Assembly (NCBI GenBank): GCA_027972325.1
Contig: JAPMOS010000174.1
Location: 1-63,292, forward strand
Length of the DNA stretch: 63,292 nucleotides
Direction: 5' to 3'
DNA from: Paratrimastix pyriformis
Lineage: Eukaryota > Preaxostyla > Paratrimastigidae
Made by a program: the position numbers and the translations under genes. Below, piece by piece: positions 1 to 8,618 of the stretch (position 1 is the first letter of the stretch; each line of letters starts with the position of its first letter). The notes beneath the pieces were generated by a model. The model saw nothing but the letters and a program-made list of their open reading frames with translations. It ran no database searches and was not told the origin of the DNA.

Positions 1-446
1 ACATCTTCGAGGCTTGATGAAGAACAAAAGCATCATTAATAACTTGGAAGAATTGACGACGTCGAAGGAGTTTCTGATGTTTTGCATCTGTTGGTTGACA
101 CGATTGACATCAACAACGTTCTTTAGCTTCTTAATCATGTCGAGCACGTTAGAAGTTGGCGGTAAAGATACCACCTTGGTTTTGCTTTTCTGATATCTTG
201 TTGAGGGATGTCATTGAATGCAGATGTTGCAGATGTTGATTCCAATATCGTTTTGGCTATGATTTGGTTCTTTATGTCATTGGCAAAGAAATCTTGACGT
301 TTTGATGTGAGCTATGTTACGAAAGATTATTTCATTCTTTGCATTAAAACCACATTGACTTGTTGCATTATGATGTTGGTTTCATTGACAGACAGATAGT
401 TCAACAGGTCTTGCCTAATTGAGTTATAACTAATGTTTCCACCCAT
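1..446 (-). pseudogene. Remains of a virus-like gene starting Met-Gly-Gly
   Basis: The minus strand from 446 leftwards has virus-like codon use and opens with Met-Gly-Gly-Asn, a context compatible with N-myristoylation. That is typical of virion membrane proteins of large DNA viruses, but no family was firmly recognised. Only a short frame is open from this start and the rest to the window edge looks degraded. The gene runs off the left edge. Function is inference. Confidence 0.35.
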
Positions 447-611
447 GTTGTATACAGTACTCATCGAAAATTTCACCTTGTATAGCATTAGAATGATTCA
501 ATTCATTGGAATGAAGATACCTTCATTCGAATGCGAAAGAACTCGCGCTGAAAGTAAGTTCATCAATGCTTTTCAACAGAACAATGCCAGTTACATCAGG
601 TTGACGTTAAA

Positions 612-737
612 ATGGACTTTATATCAAAACGTCGATATGAGAATTTGATGAAGGTAGATGGTGAAGACAGAAAGCGTGAGTTAAAGGCATTATATGCTAA
701 GTTACGTGTTGAAATGCCGTTACGTGGAGGGAAGTAA
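612..737 (+). CDS. Small basic ORF, 41 aa, unknown
   Basis: An ATG at 612 opens a 41-codon frame rich in Lys and Arg, starting MDFISKRRYEN and ending in LRGGK. It is short but has non-random amphipathic, charged composition and sits on the coding strand just upstream of the 990 gene. It could be a small basic virion protein or the surviving part of a longer broken gene. No family is recognised and no second copy exists in the window to test conservation. Confidence 0.35.
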   Translation: MDFISKRRYENLMKVDGEDRKRELKALYAKLRVEMPLRGGK

Positions 738-989
738 GACGAGAGCCTTTACAGTGATTTCACGGTGCCACAGGCATTAACTTTTGCACACTCCAACAAC
801 TTTGACTTTGATTCATATACGGAGTTTTTCCGGCAATAGCTAAATCAACTACTGAGGCACAGTTCCAAAAGTGTGTAAACTGTTCGAAGATTGAGTCATG
901 TGCTAAAATTGGGACTGTCTGAAAGACATTGAAGATTCAGCCCCTAAAGAGTTATCTGAATGTGAAAAGGAGTTCAAAACATTATCAAA
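738..989 (+). other. Degraded coding remains between small genes
   Basis: This stretch has the codon-like composition of the flanking virus-like genes on the plus strand but no long open frame. It is probably the remains of a gene. Nothing more specific can be said. Confidence 0.3.
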
Positions 990-1529
990 ATGAATGATTC
1001 ATACCTAAAACAGATGGATGACTATTATGCTAAGTTTGATAAATGGAAAGATGAATACGACAAATGGTATTTTATGAATGATTCGATTCAATACATCCAT
1101 GCAACAATCACGGGCTTATGGAATATTGATTCAATTGCCTTCAGCCTGATGACTGATAAGGACAAATACATTGCATCAACTATAAAGCAGAATGGACTCG
1201 ATTTATCAAACCTTAATGTCCAATCATGTGAATGGAGTGAGTTAAACCGTCAGAACAAAACGGGTGAATTCATGATGACCTTTTATTATAAGCCTGAGTA
1301 CTTATCACAACGAATAGCACAAATTAATGTAAATAAGCCTGAGATGCCATCAAAACCGCAATGGGGTGACTTAGTTTGCGTTGATTGTCGTAATGTAATA
1401 GATTGGAAGAATGTAGGCACATTAACAAATGTCCAAATACAACAACTTAATGAATGTGTTGTAAATGCAAAGAAAGAAAAAGAAGATGATAAAAGCCCGA
1501 CACTCCTGAAGAGCCGACGGAGCCTGTAA
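990..1529 (+). CDS. Unknown virus-like protein (VLE-1), 179 aa
   Basis: Begins at an ATG (MNDSYLKQMDDYYAKF) and encodes a 179-residue protein rich in Asp, Lys, Asn and aromatic residues, with a D/K/Y-rich N-terminus and one CVDC pair near residue 130 that could bind a metal or form a disulphide. No signal peptide at the start. It is followed by a Pro/Thr/Glu-coding stretch and then the gene at 1,693. No recognised family; a structural or surface role is only a guess from its place among capsid-type genes. The locus looks slightly damaged. Confidence 0.5.
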   Translation: MNDSYLKQMDDYYAKFDKWKDEYDKWYFMNDSIQYIHATITGLWNIDSIAFSLMTDKDKYIASTIKQNGLDLSNLNVQSCEWSELNRQNKTGEFMMTFYYKPEYLSQRIAQINVNKPEMPSKPQWGDLVCVDCRNVIDWKNVGTLTNVQIQQLNECVVNAKKEKEDDKSPTLLKSRRSL

Positions 1530-1692
1530 CTCCTGAAGAGCCTATTACTCCTGTCGAACCAATTCCTCCTGTAACACCTGTAACACCCGACACTGAATCT
1601 ACTAATTACACACCATATCTACTGTTTGGTGCTGTCATATTTACATTAACATCGATCCTCTGAAAATTTCTCGTGTATTATTATTGAAGACA

Positions 1693-1971
1693 ATGGATAC
1701 TTCCAAGGAACCACGTAAGTCAAAAGGTACACATCGACGAAGAGCTGCGCACATCGCACAGTTTGATGATGAGACAGAGGAAATTGTAGCTATTTGTGCG
1801 GCTGTCATGTCTAAAATGACAGGAAAACAAGTGTTGTATGACGCCGCAATCATTCAAGCCGCCGGTCAATATGAGATGTCACCTCTTGGTAGTTATAGAA
1901 GGATCGCTAAAAAGCAGTCAAAGGAGCAAGAGATGAGAAAAAGGAGATTGATATGGCTGTCAAAGTGGTAA
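1693..1971 (+). CDS. Small basic protein sharing a motif with the 48,135 gene
   Basis: The ATG at 1,693 is preferred over an upstream TTG. The product (about 92 aa) has a basic N-terminus and a central motif, ICAAVMSKMTGK, that recurs as MCAAVMSKMFGG at the start of the gene at 48,135 in VLE-2. It overlaps the next gene by a few codons, and the two adjoining VLE-1 frames together cover the same ground as the single VLE-2 gene. Function unknown. The shared motif and matching neighbours show it belongs to the conserved VLE block. The locus looks damaged in this copy. Confidence 0.5.
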   Translation: MDTSKEPRKSKGTHRRRAAHIAQFDDETEEIVAICAAVMSKMTGKQVLYDAAIIQAAGQYEMSPLGSYRRIAKKQSKEQEMRKRRLIWLSKW

Positions 1972-2336
1972 AAGATAGATTAGAAAAAGAACGTGCTGAA
2001 TACCTAAAATCACAGGCTAAGATTGATGCTGAAAGAGAACGAATGGCAAGGGAACACCCTGAATTACTTCCATCGATTGAGATTCCTCCAATTTACGCAA
2101 TTCCGACGCTACCTCCTCCAACTACTGGTGGGGCACCAATGTATGCGCCTACTACGGGCGGTAGACCGACATCTGTATCATTATTGCCTCCTGCACCTGC
2201 ACCTGGAAATGCTGGACTTATTGATTATGAAGAACCTGAGGAAGAACCTGGTGAAGGCTACACTGGTGCTATAACTGCTGCACGATTAGAAGAACTGAGA
2301 AAACGTGAAGAACATCCTGCCGGAGCTGGATTCTAA
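1953..2336 (+). CDS. Proline-rich virus-like protein, 127 aa
   Basis: ATG at 1,953. Charged, probably helical first 40 residues, then a Pro/Thr/Gly-rich middle (PTLPPPTTGGAPMYAPTTGG) and an acidic tail. The VLE-2 gene at 48,135 has the same layout: charged helix, then a Pro-rich part of repeated PLPxPPP units. Proline-rich linkers of this kind occur in virion or scaffold proteins, but no family is recognised. The next gene converges on it from the other strand across about 95 bp. Confidence 0.5.
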   Translation: MAVKVVKDRLEKERAEYLKSQAKIDAERERMAREHPELLPSIEIPPIYAIPTLPPPTTGGAPMYAPTTGGRPTSVSLLPPAPAPGNAGLIDYEEPEEEPGEGYTGAITAARLEELRKREEHPAGAGF

Positions 2337-2432
2337 ATGAATCGTTGTGCACTATTTTAAACTTGAATATTCATATCTACTTAGATATAAATAGGAATCA
2401 AAATGGATTATGAGCTTCGCTAAGATTTAAGT

Positions 2433-3245
2433 TTATACTCCTGGATGTGCTGGATCCTTTGGTTCTGGAGCTTTTGGAATTTTCATCCATTCAAAAGCGC
2501 TGAACTTTTCCTTTAATTTGTCAACAGACACGGCTCCTGACTTTGGAATAATCCTGTTGAGGATGTTGGCTTCTGCTGCAAGGTTAGCCTGGAAAAGCTT
2601 CGCAAGGTCTGCACCAAACGTATCGCTGTCATTCATACTCTGAATTAATGCGGCAAGTTCTGCCATTTCTGTTCTCAGTCCTTCAACGATTTTTGATTGA
2701 GCACCATACTTTTTGACAAATTCCGGCAATGTTTCCTGGCATTCTTTGTATTGTGCAACAAGAGCTGTATATTTAAGTGCCGTGTCATTTTCCAATGCCT
2801 TTGCATAAAACGGTTGTGTGATTTTTGGTGCTTCATGATGCATCCGTAGTGCCCGCTTAAAGATCGCTTCATCGATTGGAATCTGTTCAAATGCTGACAC
2901 TGTACGTCCAATCAGTTCATGAACTGTTCGTTTATCATCATCCGCTTTGTATGGATGTTGCTGTAATGCAAGTGCCCAATACGTATCACCTGTTCGATAA
3001 AAACGGTATATCCCGAGTTCAAAATCTTCATTTGCCTTCATTTCCGGCTGAGTCACATACATTTGTTCCGGGTTAAGCAATCCATCTGTCTTATTAATTT
3101 GTTGTAAGTTGTCAATTATGGCACTTCCACCACCCATTTGTTTTGACATGGCTTTGACTATGTAATCTGCCTTCTTTGTCCATGATGAACCATGAGGTGC
3201 TGATTCACCTGGTGCTGCATAAGATGAACGTTTTCGTTGTGGCAT
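2433..3245 (-). CDS. Conserved VLE protein, 270 aa (pair of 49,002-49,796)
   Basis: A complete 270-residue frame starting MPQRKRSSYAAPGES. The first 25 residues are basic and Ser/Pro-rich; the body is mostly helical with conserved stretches shared with the VLE-2 copy, such as SSWTKKADYIVK, ANEDFELG, RFYRTGDTYWALAL, ITQPFYA and AAEANILNRI. The two copies are clearly homologous but well diverged, which argues that the protein was under selection before or after integration. The start lies 15 bp from the first possible codon of the divergent neighbour. A minor capsid or DNA-binding role is possible; no family was recognised. Confidence 0.65.
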   Translation of the reverse strand: MPQRKRSSYAAPGESAPHGSSWTKKADYIVKAMSKQMGGGSAIIDNLQQINKTDGLLNPEQMYVTQPEMKANEDFELGIYRFYRTGDTYWALALQQHPYKADDDKRTVHELIGRTVSAFEQIPIDEAIFKRALRMHHEAPKITQPFYAKALENDTALKYTALVAQYKECQETLPEFVKKYGAQSKIVEGLRTEMAELAALIQSMNDSDTFGADLAKLFQANLAAEANILNRIIPKSGAVSVDKLKEKFSAFEWMKIPKAPEPKDPAHPGV

Positions 3246-3317
3246 TCGTTACTAATATAATTGATGGAGAAAAAATACTTCGATTATTTTTCCCTGCTTA
3301 TATTATTACATTCAACA
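3246..3317. promoter_or_regulatory. Shared divergent promoter region with A-tract motif
   Basis: This AT-rich gap separates the divergent genes at 2,433-3,245 (minus) and 3,318 (plus). It contains GAGAAAAAATACTT followed by an inverted T-tract, ATTTTTCCC, so the site is roughly symmetric. The same layout is kept at 49,797-49,868 in VLE-2. Similar A-tracts precede the capsid gene (near 5,820) and lie between the ATPase gene and 6,918 (near 6,883). A shared viral promoter element is inferred. Confidence 0.4.
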
Positions 3318-3464
3318 ATGAAAGTCAAAACTGCTACAGATGATTCACCTGAGGTGCCTTCAGACCTGCCACTTGACACTAAGTTTCATATTGTTACTGT
3401 CCTCTTCGAAATAGCAAAATTTAAACCAAATCAATGTCGCACATGGTTAAAAAGCATAAATTAG
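3318..3464 (+). CDS. Small conserved VLE protein (pair of 49,869-50,147)
   Basis: The ATG at 3,318 (MKVKTATDDSPEVPSD) is preferred to codons near 3,261, which lie in the promoter-like gap. The VLE-2 counterpart is nearly identical at the DNA level and longer, with a basic second half (KKHKLVPIKRVHKTA). Small, basic and conserved, it could be a DNA-binding or virion protein. No family recognised. This copy looks damaged. Confidence 0.5.
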   Translation: MKVKTATDDSPEVPSDLPLDTKFHIVTVLFEIAKFKPNQCRTWLKSIN

Positions 3465-3597
3465 TACCAATTAAACGGGTTCATAAAACTGCTACAGTCT
3501 TCAGATACAGAATACGAGAGACTCCATCCTTAGGCGTGTTCTTCACAAAAGACTTAGGAAATGGTATTAAACTCGTGCTCCAAAAGCTCTCTTAATC

Positions 3598-3963
3598 TCA
3601 ATCCACTCTAAATAACATGTTTACAGTCACTACATCAGTTGTAGGTTGTCCTGTTTCATCCAATATCGAATAGTCATAAGTTCTCGTTAACGTTGATGTT
3701 GGTGACAATTCGAGTCCTTTGTTATCTATTCCAACGAAAACTGGAATTGCGGCTTCACTCGTCACATTATTAATGATTTGATCAGTGTATAAGCCCCGGA
3801 TTACTACAAAATACCTACTTCTGGTGACTGAATTGGTGACAAGATGAGTGCCTATAAGAGTTAGGTAATTTGGATTTTTGTTCATCCACTGGTTCAAAAT
3901 GAGTGTTTTCTGCGTTGAATCAAGGTTTATTGAGAGGAACATGATGCGTTTCATACAAATCAT
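3598..3963 (-). CDS. Conserved VLE protein, 121 aa (pair of 50,150-50,491)
   Basis: Starts at an ATG at 3,963 (MICMKRIMFLSINLDS) and reads 121 residues rich in beta-branched residues (Thr, Val, Ile), ending TVNMLFRVD, which suggests a beta-sandwich fold. The VLE-2 copy is nearly identical over the shared part but has lost its start to the DIRS-A insertion at 50,492. The gene lies tail to tail with the 3,318 gene. It could be a small capsid or cement-type protein; that is only a guess from composition. Confidence 0.6.
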   Translation of the reverse strand: MICMKRIMFLSINLDSTQKTLILNQWMNKNPNYLTLIGTHLVTNSVTRSRYFVVIRGLYTDQIINNVTSEAAIPVFVGIDNKGLELSPTSTLTRTYDYSILDETGQPTTDVVTVNMLFRVD

Positions 3964-4047
3964 GCATAAAAAGTTTCATCTGTCACAAAAAAAATTTGAC
4001 ATGAAGATATCGCATGTTGACAGAATGGTGACATACTCAATCTGACA

Positions 4048-4173
4048 CTATATTCTGATAGGTTTTTGTGCGTAGTTGAGGGCTCCAATGTTGATATTTG
4101 CCTCGTTTTCACTTAATTGTGATGCAACCTTAACTTTACTGAATCGTGAGGTTGACTTAGAAATTTTCACCAT
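4048..4173 (-). CDS. Small ORF, 41 aa, basic N-terminus
   Basis: A short minus-strand frame from an ATG at 4,173 to a stop at 4,048, starting MVKISKSTSRFSKVKVAS and ending with a short hydrophobic and basic tail. The first half is Ser/Lys-rich. It lies between the conserved 121-aa gene and the capsid gene on the same strand, so it could be a small virion protein. The matching region of VLE-2 is outside the window, so conservation cannot be tested here. Confidence 0.35.
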   Translation of the reverse strand: MVKISKSTSRFSKVKVASQLSENEANINIGALNYAQKPIRI

Positions 4174-4585
4174 TTTTGCCTATACAAAACGGTAACTCGT
4201 GACAGAGCGTAGATCGACGTTCACAGCCACGGCTTTTTCGAAACAGCACCATATGAATAAGATAGCTCGACATTTGCTAAGAAATCTGACAGTTACTTAA
4301 CGTGCACGGGGCTGCACAAGTTTTGACGCGTTCAATTTTCAATACAAACTGAACTTCTTCCTTTTATTCAAATCGTTGTCCTGACACTAAATGTAAGTGT
4401 CTGGGCTTATTTTAAACATAGGAAACAGTGATTTTTCATGCTCAGATGTGGTACTGTCACAGCACTTCGAGTCGATGTCAAAACGTGATATCTCATGTCA
4501 ACCTCTGGAAAACATAAGATATGTCTTTTTCTTCCTTCCTACATGTTTTCTTACATAACTAACGAGTTATAACGGGTTGAATCAC
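4174..4585. other. AT-rich gap upstream of small ORF, downstream of capsid gene
   Basis: About 410 bp with no convincing frame, tRNA or repeat. It may hold the promoter of the 4,048-4,173 ORF and the 3' end of the capsid transcript. No terminator-like hairpin was recognised. Confidence 0.4.
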
Positions 4586-5794
4586 TTAGTTTTTGTGTTC
4601 TACAGTCAAAGTGCCTTGTTTTGTGTTATATCGATACCATGCCCGTCCGTAAGCTAATACATTCAAAGTACAGTTGTGAGGCAATCCTGCTGTGAAAGTC
4701 ACGACTAATTTAGGGTTAGAATACTCTTTTAGCACAATGGTACCATACACATTACCATATGATTCAATATCGTCATCTTTGCTTGGTAGTCCTGAAAAGC
4801 GTAGAGTGTAGATGTTCTTGTCAAATGCCTTGCGGAAATACATCATCTGTTGGAATTCTTGCGATTTAGCACTGATGGCTGTATCTGGATAGTTCTTGTT
4901 GTCAACAGAAAGGTGATATTCCGAGATATAGGCTGTTCCGGTGAATGGTGCTCCTGTCGTGTCATCAGACAGATACATCGATAGATACTCAACTTCATCA
5001 AATGGTAGGTCACATGTTATCGATGTGGCACCTTGTGAAATTAGATACTTGGTTGAATCAACGAATTCATTCTGTACTGTAACCATTCCTGCTTCATCCA
5101 TATTGCTCCGTAGAATTGCCTTCTTCTCATCTTCATGCATTGTCATGTAGTTAGCTACGAGTTCAACATCGAGAAAAGTGTTGGTTAATGTAGCTCCAAC
5201 TGTGGAAGATGATGCTATTTCTGATATAGGGGCTATTTCTACTTCAAAATATGGATTTGCTTGTAAGATGTCGAGCCGTAGAGGGTTAAAGTCAATGAAT
5301 GGATTTGGTATGTAAATCAGTCCTTCCTGTTGTTGCGATGGATCAATGTCTGTGCCGGTTGCTCCAATACGTGCGTTCTGCATCATCAGTGATTTGCGTT
5401 CCTGTATGGCACGTTGGTAATATTGATATATACCTGCACTGTCCAACTTGTATATTTCACGTCCTTGGTGCTTAAACTTAAGGGATTTGATGAGCTTCAT
5501 CATGTATCCACCTACGTAAGTCACCGTGCCGGCTGATGCTGTAGTAGCTCCGAGTCTGATGTGTAGGTGTATGTCATTACCTGAGAGTAGTCCGCTGTAT
5601 TTATTAATGTCAAACTGTGCGACACTTCCAAATGATATTTGCCGGTTAGGCTTGATTACTACCGGGTCCGTTACAATCTTAGGCTTGCGTATCTTAGTGG
5701 TTTTGTCATCCGTAAACTCATTGATTTTGATTGCATTCCTTTCGAGGTCTGAGTTCTGTGTAGTGTGTGATTTTAGAATAATAGCCGTTGCCAT
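4586..5794 (-). CDS. Putative double-jelly-roll major capsid protein, 402 aa
   Basis: A complete 402-residue frame starting MATAIILKSHTTQNSD. The protein is rich in beta-forming segments. The C-terminal half resembles the second jelly roll of Polinton/PLV/NCLDV-type capsid proteins: a polar strand region near residue 265 (CDLPFDEVEYLSMYLSDD), a Tyr/Phe-rich stretch and a closing segment, CTLNVLAYGRAWYRY, that resembles the conserved end of many such capsids. The size is at the small end for the family. The packaging ATPase follows on the same strand, the classic partner. The N-terminal half is less typical, so the assignment rests on length, fold-like composition and context. It looks whole. 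Confidence 0.65.
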   Translation of the reverse strand: MATAIILKSHTTQNSDLERNAIKINEFTDDKTTKIRKPKIVTDPVVIKPNRQISFGSVAQFDINKYSGLLSGNDIHLHIRLGATTASAGTVTYVGGYMMKLIKSLKFKHQGREIYKLDSAGIYQYYQRAIQERKSLMMQNARIGATGTDIDPSQQQEGLIYIPNPFIDFNPLRLDILQANPYFEVEIAPISEIASSSTVGATLTNTFLDVELVANYMTMHEDEKKAILRSNMDEAGMVTVQNEFVDSTKYLISQGATSITCDLPFDEVEYLSMYLSDDTTGAPFTGTAYISEYHLSVDNKNYPDTAISAKSQEFQQMMYFRKAFDKNIYTLRFSGLPSKDDDIESYGNVYGTIVLKEYSNPKLVVTFTAGLPHNCTLNVLAYGRAWYRYNTKQGTLTVEHKN

Positions 5795-5852
5795 AGTGTG
5801 ATAATTAATATCATACTAAGATAAAAAAATACTCAAATTATAAAAATCTTAC

Positions 5853-6851
5853 CTATTTGCTGCTCGACACTTGTTCTTCAACCATTTTTACCTTGGTTCT
5901 GTAGCCTTCTCTCATCTCCCAATAGGCATTGTAAAGGTTAAGGTAATTGTCATGTAACAAAGGCTTGATCACCAAAATGTTGTGGTCTGCTGTCACTTTC
6001 TCGAATAGTTCTAAGAAATCTGCCTTCTTCATACACGACATATAATCATGATAAATCATGTCTTTCACTGAGTCATTCTTGGTGTAATGGACAAAACAGT
6101 AATTGGTGTTCTGCCTTGTTCTTGGTGAAATACCTGTTGGAATTTGTGTTGTAAGAATGACTGAGATGTTGTATCTTCTGTGATTGCAAAACAGACTGCC
6201 TAAAATATTACTCTGATGTAACTTGTTGTTGCCATCTAAGATATCGTCGAATATCAATAAGACTGACTTCTTGCCTTTTGTCTTCTCTTGGAACTTGATG
6301 AGCTTTTCAATGAATAATGGTGTCTCCTCATCGTCAAAGCCTCCAAAACATCTGTCATCTGGAATGTTCCCTAACTCTTTCTGATATCTGTCTTTATTGT
6401 CTTGTGCAACTGTAAATAGATATATCTTGTCAATCTCACTTCGTATCTGCTTTATAATGGACAGAACTGATGTCGTTTTGCCACTCTCTTTCATACCATA
6501 ATGTAGTGAAATGAATGGTTCTTTCTTGTTTTTGAACCTGTCCACAATCTCTAATGAACTGAACTTAGGCATCTTGACATTACCTACCTTGACAATGCTT
6601 GCATCATCTTCTTTTACTTCAGGTGGTATGAAAACAACTTGCTTCTGTTCAATTTGCTCATCTTCTTCAACCTTTTGCCCTTCCTCTTCCACTTTCACTT
6701 TCTTATCTTTCTTCTCCTTCTTCTCCTTAGGAACCTTCTCTTTCTTCTCTTTTGGTGGAGCACATTTATGCTTCTTAAGCCACTTCTCACTCTTATATTC
6801 TTTTCCACACTCAGGGCACTTATATACTTCTTTGACTGATTCAGACGACAT
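5853..6851 (-). CDS. A32-type DNA-packaging ATPase with N-terminal zinc finger, 332 aa
   Basis: Residues 12-30 form a Cys-Cys-His-Cys finger (CPEC...KKHKC), followed by a long Lys/Glu-rich linker to about residue 75. The ATPase core has a Walker A loop at 119-127 (GMKESGKTT), a Walker B at about 196-203 (SVLLIFDD) and a TTQ sensor at 234-236. This is the FtsK/HerA-type packaging ATPase family of NCLDVs, Polintons and virophages, which drives genome DNA into the capsid. The gene is complete and lies next to the capsid gene on the same strand. An A-tract motif is found in the 66-bp gap shared with the divergent 6,918 gene. The finger-linker fusion is less usual. Confidence 0.85.
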   Translation of the reverse strand: MSSESVKEVYKCPECGKEYKSEKWLKKHKCAPPKEKKEKVPKEKKEKKDKKVKVEEEGQKVEEDEQIEQKQVVFIPPEVKEDDASIVKVGNVKMPKFSSLEIVDRFKNKKEPFISLHYGMKESGKTTSVLSIIKQIRSEIDKIYLFTVAQDNKDRYQKELGNIPDDRCFGGFDDEETPLFIEKLIKFQEKTKGKKSVLLIFDDILDGNNKLHQSNILGSLFCNHRRYNISVILTTQIPTGISPRTRQNTNYCFVHYTKNDSVKDMIYHDYMSCMKKADFLELFEKVTADHNILVIKPLLHDNYLNLYNAYWEMREGYRTKVKMVEEQVSSSK

Positions 6852-6917
6852 TTTTAATTGTAACTATAATCTATATAGAAAAAATATTTTGTGTGTGAAC
6901 TGTATTAGTTAACTAAT
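6852..6917. promoter_or_regulatory. Divergent promoter region between ATPase and acidic protein genes
   Basis: A 66-bp, very AT-rich gap between two start codons on opposite strands, containing TATATAGAAAAAATATTTT. The A-tract resembles the sites at 3,267 and 5,820. A bidirectional viral promoter is inferred from position and the repeated motif. Confidence 0.4.
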
Positions 6918-7916
6918 ATGTCTGACAGTGCATCTGAATCTGATGAGGATTTACAGTCTTTTGTCTCTTCATCGAGTGAAATATCTATACCTTACGGAGA
7001 TGATGAAAATAGTGAAGATTCTCAAAGTGCCAATGATGACGCCTCAGCTGAATCAAATACTGATACTGATGAGTCTGATGATGACTCAAAAGATGAGTCT
7101 AAAGAAGAGCCTAAAGAAAAATCGTCGGATGAACTGATTGATAATATGGACTTCCTTCTTCGTAAAGACCAACTACACAATGAAATACCTGATGGTAAAA
7201 TTGTGTTCAAGACAAAGGAACAAGTCGAAACTGAGCAAAAACTAATGCAACAGGCTGTAGAAGAATTTGAACAACAACAGGAACAAGCAAAACAAGCACT
7301 CAAAGCTCGTCCAAGAGCACCTCGCGCAATTCATTTCCCAAAGCCTCCAAAGAAACCTAAGAAGGCAAAGATATCACTCAAACGTGAAAACGATATCAAT
7401 GAGCTGCTCGTACTGACTAATCAACTCGGTATGGACCAGGAAAAATACAATGTGGCATTCTTCGCTGCAATGTCTGATGATGAACTGATGCAATTCAAAA
7501 TTGACCTCTTTAAAGTTGTCGATGCTAAAATGGATGAATCCTTTCACAGTAGCAAACATGTAACTGAAATGCTGCTAAAGACCGCTGATATAACTGAAAA
7601 GATCATGCCTAAATACCTTCATGGTTATCGTGACTCATTGGAATGTTCTCAAGAGGAGATTCAAAAATGCCTCGATGAAATGATTAAGAATGGTGATATG
7701 GAAGGCTTATTAAAGTCTAAGATGATGCAACCTAAGTACCAATTAATGATGATTCTCGGTGGCAATTTACTCGGACAAGTGAGTTCTAACATAAAAGCAA
7801 CCAAGTCTGTTGTGGTTAAAGCAAAAGAAACCCTCGACACAATCCAAAAAAACTCACCCGCGTCACAAACTGTATTACCACGTTCGGCTACATCGGAATC
7901 GGATGTCTTCTTCTAA
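6918..7916 (+). CDS. Acidic, helical virus-like protein, 332 aa
   Basis: Complete frame. Residues 1-80 are extremely acidic (Ser/Asp/Glu runs), about 100-127 look like a Gln/Glu-rich coiled coil, about 128-155 are basic and Pro-rich (FPKPPKKPKKAK), and the remainder is helical. This acidic-coil-basic order is common in scaffolding or virion core proteins. No enzyme motif and no family recognised. It is divergently paired with the packaging ATPase and followed after 12 bp by the membrane protein gene, suggesting co-expression. Confidence 0.6.
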   Translation: MSDSASESDEDLQSFVSSSSEISIPYGDDENSEDSQSANDDASAESNTDTDESDDDSKDESKEEPKEKSSDELIDNMDFLLRKDQLHNEIPDGKIVFKTKEQVETEQKLMQQAVEEFEQQQEQAKQALKARPRAPRAIHFPKPPKKPKKAKISLKRENDINELLVLTNQLGMDQEKYNVAFFAAMSDDELMQFKIDLFKVVDAKMDESFHSSKHVTEMLLKTADITEKIMPKYLHGYRDSLECSQEEIQKCLDEMIKNGDMEGLLKSKMMQPKYQLMMILGGNLLGQVSSNIKATKSVVVKAKETLDTIQKNSPASQTVLPRSATSESDVFF

Positions 7917-7928
7917 TCACCACTAAGT

Positions 7929-8399
7929 ATGTCTTCTTCTCCTAATTCTTATTTGTCCCTAATTTTTTTATCCATGAATAGTATTAAATCATCCATGGCT
8001 ACATCTGACAGTAAATCTGCAATTGACCTAAAAGACATCACCATCAAATCAATCAGTGGTGTCTCATTGTATTGGCTTATCACTAAAACTCTGTCACTGC
8101 GGAGTGATTATGCTGACTATCTAAATGTCGGGCTGGCTGGAGCTGGTGGACTTACAATTGTGGCTCCTATTCTACAAAATCTCCTCGATGGAAGAGACCT
8201 GATGGCTGGATTATCATTCGACTCAACCATGCTAAAGAATGCTCTCGTCGATGGTGGCATGTCAATGGCTGTGTATCTGGCTCTTCGTTTTGCATTCGGT
8301 TCAAAACTTGATGTGAGTCTGCTCAATCGTTATGTAGGTGTAATTTGCTCTGTAATTGGCGGTGACATGATTCGTCCTTACATCCTCTCTAAGCTATAA
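7929..8399 (+). CDS. Small membrane protein, 156 aa
   Basis: Starts 12 bp after the preceding gene. ATGs at 7,929, 7,974 and 7,995 are all possible; the last gives MATSDSKSAID, a soluble start. Three to four hydrophobic segments follow (around residues 45-55, 66-88, 113-127 and 138-155), including a glycine-rich one, GLAGAGGLTIVAPIL. It is probably an integral membrane protein, perhaps of a virion membrane. No family recognised. It looks whole. Confidence 0.6.
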   Translation: MSSSPNSYLSLIFLSMNSIKSSMATSDSKSAIDLKDITIKSISGVSLYWLITKTLSLRSDYADYLNVGLAGAGGLTIVAPILQNLLDGRDLMAGLSFDSTMLKNALVDGGMSMAVYLALRFAFGSKLDVSLLNRYVGVICSVIGGDMIRPYILSKL

Positions 8400-8618
8400 A
8401 CTTATCGTCAATCAACACCTTAATCTTTTCATGTTTTTGTATTTTTCTATTGCGGTTATATAGATGGAACCACAAAGAAAGTCATCTTTACTGACAGAAT
8501 CTCTCTCGCTAACACTTTTGGTTACGATAGAGTAGCTGTCGAAACTCAGAACGAAAATCCTCTTGAACTTAGATGTGATGCTGTATTAAAGAAAGATGTA
8601 ACTATTGATGGAGAAACA
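8400..8618 (+). other. Spacer and probable 5' part of the fibre locus
   Basis: The first half is an AT-rich spacer. From about 8,464 the sequence takes on the codon use of the fibre gene that follows, so the true start is probably upstream of 8,619. No firm start codon was chosen. Confidence 0.35.

Noticed and set aside
433-648. Plus-strand frame of 71 codons at the left edge
   Set aside because: It overlaps the minus-strand Met-Gly-Gly gene remains and has an unpatterned composition; only its last part neighbours a plausible small ORF at 612.
612-737. Ubiquitin-like C-terminus (LRGG) in the small ORF
   Set aside because: The 41-residue product is far too short for a ubiquitin fold and the match is four residues; probably chance.
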